From Hippasteria phrygiana (taxonomy: Eukaryota; Echinodermata; Asteroidea; Valvatida; Goniasteridae), in NCBI GenBank assembly GCA_037893225.1, contig JAZGUH010000207.1, forward strand, positions 186,001-250,000: a stretch of DNA of 64,000 nucleotides, given 5' to 3'. The translations under genes were made by a program, and so were the position numbers. Shown one piece after another: positions 45,309 to 59,134 of the stretch. The notes beneath the pieces are model-generated. The model had not been told where the DNA came from. It did not search any database and worked only from the letters and a program-made list of their open reading frames with translations. Position 1 is the stretch's first letter, and each line of letters begins with the position of its first letter.

Positions 45309-48300
45309 CTAGAGCTTTGGTGTTTGTGGACAAACACAGGGCTGTTTCGTTTGGGGGGTTTTTGGTAGTTTGATTCTTAATTTTTGAGATTTCAATGGTG
45401 GATCAAAAAATCTCGTTTTACATTCATGGTCGTCTACGACAGGTCATGCAATCACGTAGGCTTATTCATAATCGTTTTGGAAATGTGAGCATACAAGGAG
45501 TTGATGACCATGATTACGTCATCAGACGTCACACATTTCTCACATTTATATTTAAGTGTGTATGACCTAAAAATATATTACAAGAATTATCAAAAATTGT
45601 TTAAAATTCATGTTAGATACCACGTTTCAACTTAATCGAACTTGTACTTTTGTAGATAGATGGCTTCAAAAACTGCCCCTTTAAGATGACGTCACGTGAC
45701 ATGTGATGAAGTCATCATAATGTCATGTCAATTTTCATCTATGAACCTGCAGATCTGCCTGGATATTACATTTCAACTTAATCGAACTTGTACTTTTGTT
45801 TATATGTGGCTTCAAAAACTGCCCCTTTAAGATGACGTCAGGTGACATGTGATGAAGTCATCATAACGTCATGTCAATTTTCATCTATAAACCTGCTGGC
45901 CTACTTAGATATTACATTTCAACTTAATCGAGCTTGTACTTTTGTAGATATGGCTTCAAAAACTGCCCCTTTAAGATGACGTCACGTGACATGTGATGAC
46001 ATCATGATAATGTCATGTCAATTTTCAGCTATAAACCTACTGGGCTACCTAGATATTACTTTTCAACTTAATCGAACTTGTAACTTTGTTTATATGGCTT
46101 CAAAAACTGCCCCTTTAAGATGACGTCACGTGATATGTGATGACGTCATCATAACGTCAATTCAATTTTTATCTATAAACCTACTGGGCTACCTAGATAT
46201 TACTTTTGAACTTAATCGGACTTGTGCTAATTTTGTAGACATATGGCTTCAAAAACTGCCCCTTTAAGATGACGTCACGTGACATGTGATGACATCATGA
46301 TAATGTCATGTCAATTTTCAGCTATAAACCTACTGGGCTACCTAGATATTACTTTTCAACTTAATCGAACTTGTAATTTTGTTTATATATGGCTTCAAAA
46401 ACTGCCCCTTTAAGATGACGTCACGTGACATGTGATGACGTCATCATAACGTCAATTCAATTTTTATCTATAAACCTACTGGGCTACCTAGATATTACTT
46501 TTGAACTTAATCGGACTTGTGCTTTTGTAGACATATGGCTTCAAAAACTGCCCCTTTAAGATGACGTCACGTGACATGTGATGACATCAATTATGATAAT
46601 GTCATGTCAATTTTCAGCTATAAACCTACTGGGCTACCTAGATATTACTTTTCAACTTAATCGAATTTGTACTTTTGTAGATATATGGCTTCAAAAACTG
46701 CCCCTTTAAGATGACGTCACGTGGCATGTCATGACGTCATCAAGAGGTAAAAGTTCGGCACACATTGTGAGCAGTTAGTCTGAGTGTCTGCCAAGTTTAA
46801 AAGTACCCAAAGTGCCGGTAAGAAAGAAAACGTGTACAAATGCTATAGGCAATAATCTAGCGAGTGCCCCTTTAAGATGACACCACGTGACATGTTATGA
46901 CTTGATCATAACGTCATGTCAATTTTCATCTGTAACACCAGGTGGCATACCTTACGTTCCAACTGAATCGGACTTGTACTTTTGTAGATATATGGCTTCG
47001 AAAAATGCCCCTTTAAGATGACGTCACGTGACAAGTGATGACGTCATCAGGACGTAAAAGTTCGGCACACATTGTGAGCAGTTGGGGTAAGTGTCTGCCA
47101 AGTTTAAAAGTAGCCAATGTGGCCGGTAAGAAAGTAAACGTTTACAAATGCTATGGGCAATATTCTATCGACTTGAAAAAAGAATTTTTTTATGACGTCA
47201 TCATGACGTCACACAATTTTCGCTGTTTAGGGCATATCTTTGAGACATACCAAAGCTATAACAAAAAGAATTTTGAAAATATCTTGTTTTGTTCGCTAGA
47301 TATAGTGAAAAGAATGTTACGATTATAAAACTTCAAGAATTCAGCGACTTGAAAAAAGACTACAAATCAACCCTTTTTATAAACAGCATGCACATTTAAG
47401 CCATGGTTATCAGCCCTTCCCAGAATTCCTTTGTGTTATATTGAATTTGGTCTACATTTTGAAATGGCTCCTATTTCTTACTTGAGTGAGCCACGATCAC
47501 GAAATTTTGGAATTAGGTACAGGAAAATTCAATGTATACATTTTTGTAATCAGATTGACCCTTACATGCGTTTAAAAAAAAAAATATTGTTGATGACGTC
47601 ATCATGACGTCACACAATTTTCGCCATTTAGGGCATATCTTTGAGACATACCAAAGCTGTAACAAAAATAATTTTGAAAATATCTTGTTTTGTTCGCTAG
47701 ATATATTGAAAAGAATGTTACGATTTTAAAACTTCAAAAATTCAGCGACTTGAAAAAAGACTAGAAATCAACCCCTTTTATAAACAGCAAGCTCATAATA
47801 GCCATGGTTATCAGCCCGTCCCAGAATTCCTTTGTGTTATATTGAATTTGGTCTAAATTTTGAAATGGCTGTCATTTCTTACTTGAGTGAGCCACGATCA
47901 TGAAATTTTGGAATTGGGTACAGGAAAATTCAATATATACATTTTTGTAATCGGATTGACCCTTACATGCGTTAACAAAAAAACACATTTTTGATGACGT
48001 CATCATGACGTCACACAATTTTCGCAATTTAGGGCATATCTTTGAGACATACCAAAGCTATAAGAAAAATAATTTTGAAAATATCTTGTTTTGTTCGCTA
48101 GATATAATTTAATGAATGTTACGATTTTCAAAATTCAAAAATTCATAAAAAATCACGTGATGACGTCATCATGACGTAAAAGTTCGGCATGCATCCTGAG
48201 TAGTTGGTCTAAGTGTCTGTTAAGTTTAAAGGCAATCGGCTGCATAAAAGTAGCCAAAGTGCCTGGCAGAAAGAAATCGTGTACAAATGCTATGGGCAAA

Positions 48301-48340
48301 AGTCTGAAAAAGAAGAAAAAAAAAAAAAAAGAAAAAAAAA
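45309..48340 (-). repeat. Array unit 6 (3032 bp), alpha type
   Basis: CTAGAGCTTTGG hairpin as in units 2 and 4. It has extra ~146-bp repeats (about 45620-47030), explaining its length. Confidence 0.8.
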
Positions 48341-51151
48341 CTAGAGGTCTATGTTTTTAAGAACATAGGGCTTTTCCATATGTTTTTATGATGTCACTTC
48401 GAATTTTGTAAACTAGTGACAAATCTACCTAACCACCAAGTTTCGTGACGATTAGACATGGTCTATCCATATGTCTTTCAAGAAATCATGCCTTTAATGA
48501 CGTCATTATGACTTCAGTAATTTTTCGCATTTATATAAAAGAATGTACGAGCTAACAAAGCTATTACAAAAGGAATTTTGAATTGAACATGTTCTGTTGA
48601 TGAGATGTGGTTTTAAGAATCTTTAACGTTAAAATTTTGAAATTACCATAAAAATCAGATGATGACGTCATTATGACGTCACCTCAATTTTGATTTATAA
48701 CATGTACTTGTTTAGCCAACATACCAGGTTTGAATGCAATTGGACTTACGGTTCTCTTGATATGGGCCCTTGAAAAATGAGCCTTTAAGATGACATCACG
48801 TAACACATAATGACGTCATCGTGACATCACTCTTCGGCACACAATTTCAGATTAGGGTCTATGTTTGGGTTAAGTTTGCTTAAGATCTGATGTTGTTTAG
48901 TGACCAAAGTGCCGCAGACAAAATTCGTGTTTAAGAAGAAACCAAAATAGTGGGTATTGTGTAGTTTAGGATTTCTGTATTAATTGTGTTCATGTTAGCT
49001 TCTGGAGTATTTGATTATTCCAAAAGCCTTTTTTTGTTACTAAAGTAGACTTCTCTGAATCCCAATGACACGTGCTTTTGTGATTTGGAAAGGTTTTTTA
49101 AGGCGGAAAATACGATTTTCTTACGTTGTGTCACGTTTTGGCTCGGTCAACTACTCTCCCACCAGCTATATATCCGTGTAAAGCTGGGTATTGCGCAATC
49201 ACGTATTTTGTTACCTCTTAGCTAACGATTTCACTCCAAAAAACCCCTGCAGATGTTCTTCGACGTGGCCCTTTGTTCTGAATGTGGCAAAACGAACAAT
49301 TTTCAAGTAGATTGTGTTCATGCCTGGGCGAAAGTGTACTAAACTACACAATCGCGCGAACAGAACAAAAACAAAGGCTTTCCTGCTGTAGCGGAAACGC
49401 CAAAAAATGTGCGTCTGTTGTAAACATACGCATGGCTTTTCCTTTTTTTCTTTTTTATTTAACATAAAGTATCAGAAGGTCTATGTCTTTGCTAAGTTTA
49501 AGATCTGAGATTATTTTATGATTAACATTTCGTACTCCAAACTTGACCTTTAAGTTCATGTTACATGCCACACGAAGTCGTCATTATGACGTCACTCTTC
49601 GCGGCACGACTTTGCATCAGGGTCTATACCTATGCTAACTCTGACTAAGATTCGATGTTGTTTGATGACAAAAGTGCCGATCAGAAAATCTATGCACAAA
49701 GTCTATGGGATTTGGGATAGAACTAAAATAAGAAGCAGAAAAAAAATAGATATAGGGCCTTCAAAAATGCAAATTTAAGATGACGTCACGTGACATGTGA
49801 TGACGTCATCATGACGTCATGATTCGGCACCCATCTCGAGTAGATAGTCAATGCATATGCCAAGTTTGAAGTTCATGGCATTTGAAGAAGTGCAAAATTT
49901 TAAGAGTACAATGAAATTTGAAACATTTACAAATTCATAAAAAATCAGTCGATGACGTCATCATGACGTCACTTCGGATTTTGCATGCTAGTGGCACTAT
50001 CTACCTACCCACCAATTTTTATGACGATCGGACGTACCCTTATGTGTGTTTCAGAAATGCACATTTTTGATGACGTCATGATGACGTCACACATTTTTCA
50101 AATGTATGTGAAAGAATATAGGAGCTAACAAAGCTATTACAAAAAGAATTTTGAATTTAGCATGTTCTGTTGGTGAGATATGGCTTTAAGAAACTTTGAA
50201 GTTCAAAAACTTTAATATTACTGTAAAATCGTATGATGACGTCATCATGACGTCACCTTAATTTTCATCTATAACACGAGCTACCATACCAACATACCAG
50301 GTTTGAAGGCAATCGGACCTACCGTTCTCTAAATATAGGCCCTAGAAAAATGCACATTTAAGATGACGTCACATGACACGTGATGACGTCATCATGACGT
50401 CACGTTTCGGCTTACATTTTCAGCTGAGGGTCTATGTTTGTGTTAAGTCTGATTAAGATCCGAGGTTGTTTAGTGACCAAAGTGCCACTTACAAAATTCG
50501 TGTACAAAGTCTATGGGATTTGGGATAGAACTAAAAAATTCACAGAAAATCAGCCGATGACGTCATCATGACGTCACCTCGGATTTTACATGCTAGTAGC
50601 ACTATCTACCTACCCACTAATTTTTATGACGATCGGACGTACCCTTATGTGTGTTTCAGAAATGCACATTTTTGATGACGTCATGATGACGTCACACATT
50701 TTTCAAATGTATGTGAAAGAATATAGGAGCTAACAAAGCTATTACAAAAAGAATTTTGAATTTAGCATGTTCTGTTGATGAGATATGGCTTTAAGAAACT
50801 TTGAATTTCAAAAACTTAAAAATTACTATAAAATCGTATGATGACGTCATCTTGACGTCACCTCAAATTTCATCTATAACACGAGCTAGCCTACCAACAT
50901 ATCAGGTTTGAAGGAAATCGGACCTACCGTTCTCTAGATATGGGCCCTTGAAAAACGCACCTTTAAGATGACGTCACGTGACACGTGATGACGTCATCAT
51001 GACGTCACTCTTCGACATACTATTTCAGCTTAGGGTCTATGTTTGAGGTAAGTTTGGTTAAGATCTGAGGTTTTTTAAGACCTAAAGTGCCGCGGAGAAA
51101 ATTCGTGTACAAAGTCTATGGGATTTTGGTCAGAACTAAAAGAAGAAAAAA
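48341..51151 (-). repeat. Array unit 7 (2811 bp), gamma type, probably two fused units
   Basis: CTAGAGGTCTATG, hairpin around TTTTTAAGAA, GGGCTTTTCC. The first 1.1 kb (to about 49440) is the most diverged part of the array and contains a hidden junction at 49360-49445. The ~605-bp repeats with TGACGTCATGATGACGTCA start after it (50071 and 50676). Confidence 0.75.
49360..49445 (-). repeat. Cryptic unit junction inside unit 7
   Basis: AGAACAAAAACAAAGGCTTTCC then a stem (GGCTTTCC.../CGGAAACGCC) matches the 5'-terminal module of 61277-61470. GCGT...ACGCATGGCTTTTCC follows directly, like a degraded 3' hairpin. CTAG itself is lost (AAAATG in its place). Confidence 0.6.
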
Positions 51152-53877
51152 CTAGAGCTCTGTCTGTCTGTTGGTTAACAGAACAGAGGGCTTTTCCGTT
51201 ATTTTCACTATTTCATTGGATATCATCTTGTTTATTATCAAGAGAAGACAAAATACAAAATAGGGTAATTTTTTATACGGCGAATGTGTATGGTAAATGT
51301 ACAATGTAATAAAGACCTTAGGTTAGTAGGACCTAAAATTCAAACTAAAAAATTTAACGGAGAAGTTTATGTCACTTTACACACACGATGACGTCATCAT
51401 GACGCCACTCTTCGGCATACAATTTCAGCTTAGGGTGTATGTTTGTGTTAAGTCTGATTAAGATCTGAAATTGTTTAGTGACCAAAGTGGCTCTTACAAA
51501 TGTCGTGTACAGTCTATGGGATTTGGGATAGAACTAAACAATTTATAGAAAATCAGCCGATGACGTCATCATGACGTCACTTTGGATTGTACATGCTATT
51601 AGCACTATCTACCTACCCACTAATTTTTATGACGATCGGACGTACCCTTATATGTGTTTCAAAAAAGCACATTTTTGATGACGTCATGATGACGTCACAC
51701 ATTTTTCACATTTATGTGAAAGAATATAGGAGCTAACAAAACTATTACAAAAAGGATTTTGAATTTAGCATGTTCTGTTGACAAGATATGGCTTTAACAA
51801 ATTTTAAGGTTCAAAAACTTTAAAATTACTATAAAATCGTATGGTGACGTCATCATGACGTCACCTCAATTTTCATCTATAACACGTGGTGGCCCACCAA
51901 CATACCAGGTTTAAAGGCAATCGGACATACGGTTCTCTAGATATGGGCCCTTGAAAAATGCACGTTTAGGATGACGTCACGTGACACGTGATGACGTCAT
52001 CATGACGTCACGTTTCGGCATACATTTTCAGCTTAGGGTCTTTGTTTGTGTTAAGCCTGATTAAGATCTGAGGTTGTTTGGTGACCAAAGTGCCACTTAC
52101 AAAATTCGTCTACAAAGTCTATGGGATTTGGGATAGAACTAAACATTTCATAGAAAATCAGCCGATGACGTCATCATGACGTCACTTTGGATTTTACATG
52201 CTAGTAGCATTATCTACCTACCCAGCAATTTTTATGACGATCGAACGTACCCTTATATGTGTTTCAAAAAAGAACATTTTTGATGACGTCATGATGACGT
52301 CACACATTTTCCCATTTATGTGAAAGAATATAGGAGCTAACAAAGCTATTCCAAAAAGAATTTTTGATTTAGCATGTTCTGTTCATGAGATATGGCTTTA
52401 AGAAACTTTAATGTTCAAAAACTTTAAAATTACTATAAAATCGTATGATGACGTCATCATGACGTCACGTAAATTTTCATCTATAACACGTGGTGGTCTA
52501 CCAACATACCGGGTTTAAAGGCAATCGGACCTACGGCTCTCTAGATATGGGCCCTTGAAAAATCATCTTTAAGATGACGTCACGTGACATGTGATGACGT
52601 CATCATGACGTAAAAGGTCGGCACACATTGTGAGCAGTTGGGGTAAGTGTCTGCCAAGTTTAAAAGTAGCCAAAGTGGCCGGTAAGAAAGAAAACGTTTA
52701 CAATGCTGTGGGCACTATTCTAGCGACTTGAAAACAGATTTATTTTGTTACGTCATCATGACGTCACACAATTTTCGCTTTTTAGGGCATATCTTTGAAA
52801 CATACCAAAGCTATAACAAAAAGAATTTTGAAAATATCTTGTTTTGTTCGCTAGATATATTGAAAAGAATGTTACGATTTAAACAATTTAGAAATTCAGC
52901 GACTTGAAAAAAGACTAGAAATCAACCCCTTTTATAAACAGCAAGCTCATAATAGCCATGGTTATCAGCCCGTCCCAGAATTCCTTTGTGTTATATTGAA
53001 TTTGGTCTAAATTTTGAAATGGCTGTCATTTCTTACTTGAGTGAGCCACGATCATGAAATTTTGGAATTGGGTACAGAAAAATACAATGTATACATTTTT
53101 GTAATCGGATTGACCCTTACATGCGTTAAAAAAAAAAAATATTTTTGATGACGTCATCATGACGTCACACAATTTTCGCCTTTTAGGGCATATCTTTGAG
53201 ACATACCAAAGCTATAACAAAAAGAATTTTGAAAATATCTTGTTTTGTTCGCTAGATATATTGAAAAGAATGTTACGATTTTAATACTTCAAAAATTCAG
53301 CGACTTGAAAAAAGACTAGAAATCAACCCCTTTTATAAACAGCAAGCTCATAATAGCCATGGTTATCTGCCCGTCCCAGAATTCCTTTGTGTTATATTGA
53401 ATTTGGTCTAAATTTTGAAATTGCTGCTATTTCTTACTTGAGTGAGCCACGATGATGAAATTTTGGAATTAGGTACAGTTAAATTCAATGTATACATTTT
53501 TGTAATCGGATTGACCCTTACAAGCGTTTAAGAAAAACCACATTTTTGATGACGTCATCATGACGTCACACAATTTTCGATTTTTAGAGCATATCTTTGA
53601 GACATACCAAAGCTATAACAAAAAGAATTTTCAAATTATCTTGTTTTGTTCGCTAGATATATTGAAAAGAATGTTACGATTTTAAGAATTCAAAAAATCA
53701 TAAAAAATCACGTGATGACGTCATCATGACGTCACTCTTCGGCATACAATTTCAGGTTAGGGTCTATGTTTGTATTAAGTTTGATTAAGATCTGAGATTG
53801 TTTAGTGACCAAAGTGCCACCTATAAAATTCGTGTACAAAGTCTATGGGATTTGGGATGGAACTAAAGTAAGAAGAA
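51152..53877 (-). repeat. Array unit 8 (2726 bp), delta type
   Basis: CTAGAGCTCTGTCTGTCTG, hairpin closing with AACAGAACAGAG, GGGCTTTTCCG. The ~605-bp repeats (centres near 51679 and 52284) are followed by ~400-bp repeats (52745-53720). Confidence 0.85.
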
Positions 53878-56603
53878 CTAGAGCTCTGTCTGTCTGTTGG
53901 TTAACAGAACAGAGGGCTTTTCCGTTATTTTCACTATTTCATTGGATATCATCTTGTTTATTATCAAGAGAAGACAAAATACAAAATAGGGTAATTTTTT
54001 ATACGGCGAATGTGTATGGTAAATGTACAATGTAATAAAGACCTTAGGTTAGTAGGACCTAAAATTCAAACTAAAAAATTTAACGGAGAAGTTTATGTCA
54101 CTTTACACACACGATGACGTCATCATGACGCCACTCTTCGGCATACAATTTCAGCTTAGGGTGTATGTTTGTGTTAAGTCTGATTAAGATCTGAAATTGT
54201 TTAGTGACCAAAGTGGCTCTTACAAATGTCGTGTACAGTCTATGGGATTTGGGATAGAACTAAACAATTTATAGAAAATCAGCCGATGACGTCATCATGA
54301 CGTCACTTTGGATTGTACATGCTATTAGCACTATCTACCTACCCACTAATTTTTATGACGATCGGACGTACCCTTATATGTGTTTCAAAAAAGCACATTT
54401 TTGATGACGTCATGATGACGTCACACATTTTTCACATTTATGTGAAAGAATATAGGAGCTAACAAAACTATTACAAAAAGGATTTTGAATTTAGCATGTT
54501 CTGTTGACAAGATATGGCTTTAACAAATTTTAAGGTTCAAAAACTTTAAAATTACTATAAAATCGTATGGTGACGTCATCATGACGTCACCTCAATTTTC
54601 ATCTATAACACGTGGTGGCCCACCAACATACCAGGTTTAAAGGCAATCGGACATACGGTTCTCTAGATATGGGCCCTTGAAAAATGCACGTTTAGGATGA
54701 CGTCACGTGACACGTGATGACGTCATCATGACGTCACGTTTCGGCATACATTTTCAGCTTAGGGTCTTTGTTTGTGTTAAGCCTGATTAAGATCTGAGGT
54801 TGTTTGGTGACCAAAGTGCCACTTACAAAATTCGTCTACAAAGTCTATGGGATTTGGGATAGAACTAAAAATTTCATAGAAAATCAGCCGATGACGTCAT
54901 CATGACGTCACTTTGGATTTTACATGCTAGTAGCATTATCTACCTACCCAGCAATTTTTATGACGATCGAACGTACCCTTATATGTGTTTCAAAAAAGAA
55001 CATTTTTGATGACGTCATGATGACGTCACACATTTTCCCATTTATGTGAAAGAATATAGGAGCTAACAAAGCTATTCCAAAAAGAATTTTGGATTTAGCA
55101 TGTTCTGTTGATGAGATATGGCTTTAAGAAACTTTAATGTTCAAAAACTTTAAAATTACTATAAAATCGTATGATGACGTCATCATGACGTCACGTAAAT
55201 TTTCATCTATAACACGTGGTGGTCTACCAACATACCGGGTTTAAAGGCAATCGGACCTACGGCTCTCTAGATATGGGCCCTTGAAAAATCATCTTTAAGA
55301 TGACGTCACGTGACATGTGATGACGTCATCATGACGTAAAAGGTCGGCACACATTGTGAGCAGTTGGGGTAAGTGTCTGCCAAGTTTAAAAGTAGCCAAA
55401 GTGGCCGGTAAGAAAGAAAACGTTTACAATGCTATGGGCACTATTCTAGCGACTTGAAAACAGATTTATTTTGTTACGTCATCATGACGTCACACAATTT
55501 TCGCTTTTTAGGGCATATCTTTGAAACATACCAAAGCTATAACAAAAAGAATTTTGAAAATATCTTGTTTTGTTCGCTAGATATATTGAAAAGAATGTTA
55601 CGATTTAAACAATTTAGAAATTCAGCGACTTGAAAAAAGACTAGAAATCAACCCCTTTTATAAACAGCAAGCTCATAATAGCCATGGTTATCAGCCCGTC
55701 CCAGAATTCCTTTGTGTTATATTGAATTTGGTCTAAATTTTGAAATGGCTGTCATTTCTTACTTGAGTGAGCCACGATCATGAAATTTTGGAATTGGGTA
55801 CAGAAAAATACAATGTATACATTTTTGTAATCGGATTGACCCTTACATGCGTTAAAAAAAAAAAAAATTTTTGATGACGTCATCATGACGTCACACAATT
55901 TTCGCCTTTTAGGGCATATCTTTGAGACATACCAAAGCTATAACAAAAAGAATTTTGAAAATATCTTGTTTTGTTCGCTAGATATATTGAAAAGAATGTT
56001 ACGATTTTAATACTTCAAAAATTCAGCGACTTGAAAAAAGACTAGAAATCAACCCCTTTTATAAACAGCAAGCTCATAATAGCCATGGTTATCTGCCCGT
56101 CCCAGAATTCCTTTGTGTTATATTGAATTTGGTCTAAATTTTGAAATTGCTGCTATTTCTTACTTGAGTGAGCCACGATGATGAAATTTTGGAATTAGGT
56201 ACAGTTAAATTCAATGTATACATTTTTGTAATCGGATTGACCCTTACAAGCGTTTAAGAAAAACCACATTTTTGATGACGTCATCATGACGTCACACAAT
56301 TTTCGATTTTTAGAGCATATCTTTGAGACATACCAAAGCTATAACAAAAAGAATTTTCAAATTATCTTGTTTTGTTCGCTAGATATATTGAAAAGAATGT
56401 TACGATTTTAAGAATTCAAAAAATCATAAAAAATCACGTGATGACGTCATCATGACGTCACTCTTCGGCATACAATTTCAGGTTAGGGTCTATGTTTGTA
56501 TTCAGTTTGATTAAGATCTGAGATTGTTTAGTGACCAAAGTGCCACCTATAAAATTCGTGTACAAAGTCTATGGGATTTGGGATGGAACTAAAGTAAGAA
56601 GAA
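53878..56603 (-). repeat. Array unit 9 (2726 bp), near-identical to unit 8
   Basis: Same length as unit 8 to the base and with only scattered differences, indicating a very recent tandem duplication or homogenisation. Confidence 0.9.
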
Positions 56604-59134
56604 CTAGAGGTTTGTGTCTGTTTGAAACAGAACACAAGGCTTTTCCTCTTTTTTTGTTTTCCCCCCTAAAACTTCAGCTTACGTTCTATGTTTGTGTTAA
56701 GTTTGATTAAGATCTGATGTTTATAGTGAGTAAAGTGGCTTGTACAAAATTCGTGTACAAAGTCTATGGGATTTTGGATAGAACTAAAACATTCATAGAC
56801 AATTAGCCGATGACGTCATCATGACTTCACTTCGGATGTTACATTCTACTGGCACTATCTACCTTCCCACACATTTTTATGATACTCAGACCTATTCTTA
56901 TATATGTTATTAAAAAAAACATTTTGATGACGTCATGATGACCTCACACATTTTCACATTTACGTGAAAGAATATAGGAGCTAACAAAGCTATTCCAAAA
57001 AGAATTTTGAATTTAGCATGTTCTGTTGATGAGATATGGCTTTAAGAAACTTTTACGGTTCAAAAACTTTAAAATTACTATAAAATCGTATGGTGACGTC
57101 ATCATGACGTCACCTCAATTTTCATCTACAACACGTGGTGGCCCACCAACATACCAGGTTTAAAGGCAATCGGACATACGGTTCTCTAGATATGGGCCCT
57201 TGAAAAATGCACGTTTAGGATGACGTCACGTGACACGTGATGACGTCATCATGACGTCACGTTTCGGCATACATTTTCAGCTTAGGGTCTTTGTTTGTGT
57301 TAAGCCTGATTAAGATCTGAGGTTGTTTAGTGACCAAAGTGCACTTACAAAAATTCGTGTACAAAGTCTATGGGATTTGGGATAGAACTAAAAATTTCAT
57401 AGAAAATCAGCCGATGACGTCATCATGACGTCACTTTGGATTTTACATGCTAGTAGCATTATCTACCTACCCAGCAATTTTTATGACGATCGAACGTACC
57501 CTTATATGTGTTTCAAAAAAGAACATTTTTGATGACGTCATGATGACGTCACACATTTTCCCATTTATGTGAAAGAATATAGGAACTAACAAAGCTATTC
57601 CAAAAAGAATTTTGGATTTAGCATGTTCTGTTCATGAGATATGGCTTTAAGAAACTTTAATGTTCAAAAACTTTAAAATTACTATAAAATCGTATGACGT
57701 CATCATGACGTCACGTAAATTTTCATCTATAACACGTGGTGGTCTACCAACATACCGGGTTTAAAGGCAATCGGACCTACGGCTCTCTAGATATGGGCCC
57801 TTGAAAAATCATCTTTAAGAAGACGTCACGTGACATGTGATGACGTCATCATGACGTAAAAGGTCGGCACACATTGTGAGCAGTTGGGGTAAGTGTCTGC
57901 CAAGTTTAAAAGTAGCCAAAGTGGCCGGTAAGAAAGAAAACGTTTACAATGCTATGGGCACTATTCTAGCGACTTGAAAACAGATTTATTTTATTACGTC
58001 ATCATGACGTCACACAATTTTCGCTATTTAGGGCATATCTTTGAAACATACCAAAGCTATAACAAAAAGAATTTTGAAAATACCTTGTTTTGTTCGCTAG
58101 ATATATTGAAAAGAATGTTACGATTTAAACAATTTAGAAATTCAGCGACTTGAAAAAAGACTACAAATCAATTCTTTTTATAAACAGCATGCACTTTTAA
58201 GCCATGGTTATCTGCCCTTCCCAGAATTCCTTTGTGTTATATTGAATTTGGTCTAAATTTTGAAATTGCTGTTATTTCTTACTTGAGTGAGCCACGGTCA
58301 TGAAATTTTGGAATTAGGTACAGATAAATTCAATGTATACATTTTTGTAATCGGATTGACCCTTACAAGCGTTTAAAAAAAAAAATTGTTTGATGACGTC
58401 ATCATGACGTCACACAATTTTCGCTTTTTAGGGGATATCTTTGAGACATACCAAAGCTATAACAAAAAGAATTTTGAAAATATCTTGTTTTGTTCGCTAG
58501 ATATATTGAAAAGAATGTTACGATTTTAAAACTTCAAAAATTCAGCGACTTGAAAAAAGACTAGAAATCAACCCTTTTATAAACAGCAAGCACATAATAC
58601 CCATGGTTATCTGCCCTTCCCAGAATTCCTTTGTGTTATATTGAATTTGGTCTAAATTTTGAAATGGCTGTTATTTCTTACTTGAGTGAGCCACGATCAT
58701 GAAATTTTGGAATTACGTACAGAAAAATTCAATGTATACATTTTTGTAATCGGATTGACACTTACATGCGTTTAAAAAAAAACTAATTTTTGATGACGTC
58801 ATCATGACGTCACACAATTTTCGCTTTTTAGGGCATATCTTTGAGACATACCAAAGCTATAACAAAAATAATTTTGAAATTATCTTGTTTTGTTCGCTAG
58901 ATATATTGAAAAGAATGTTACGATTTTAAGAATTCAAAAATTCATAAAAAATCACGTGATGACGTCATCATGACGTCACTCTTCGGCATACAATTTCAGG
59001 TTAGGGTCTATGTTTGTGTTAAGTTTGATTAAGATCTGAGATTGTTTAGTGACCAAAGTGCCACCTATAAAATTCGTGTACAAAGTCTATGGGATTTGGG
59101 ATAGAACTAAAGTAAGAAGAAGAAGAAGAAGAAA
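56604..59134 (-). repeat. Array unit 10 (2531 bp), epsilon type
   Basis: CTAGAGGTTTGTGTCTG, hairpin TTTGTGTCTGTTTGAAACAG..., then AAGGCTTTTCC. The 5' terminus ends in an (AGA)n tract. Confidence 0.8.

Noticed and set aside
44973..45333. Lysine-rich and phenylalanine-rich ORFs on both strands
   Set aside because: Translations of poly(A) tracts.
51118..51309. ORFs with RALSVCWLTEQRAFPLF at 51118, 53805 and 61427
   Set aside because: They translate the terminal hairpin of the array unit; the conserved residues are the hairpin itself.
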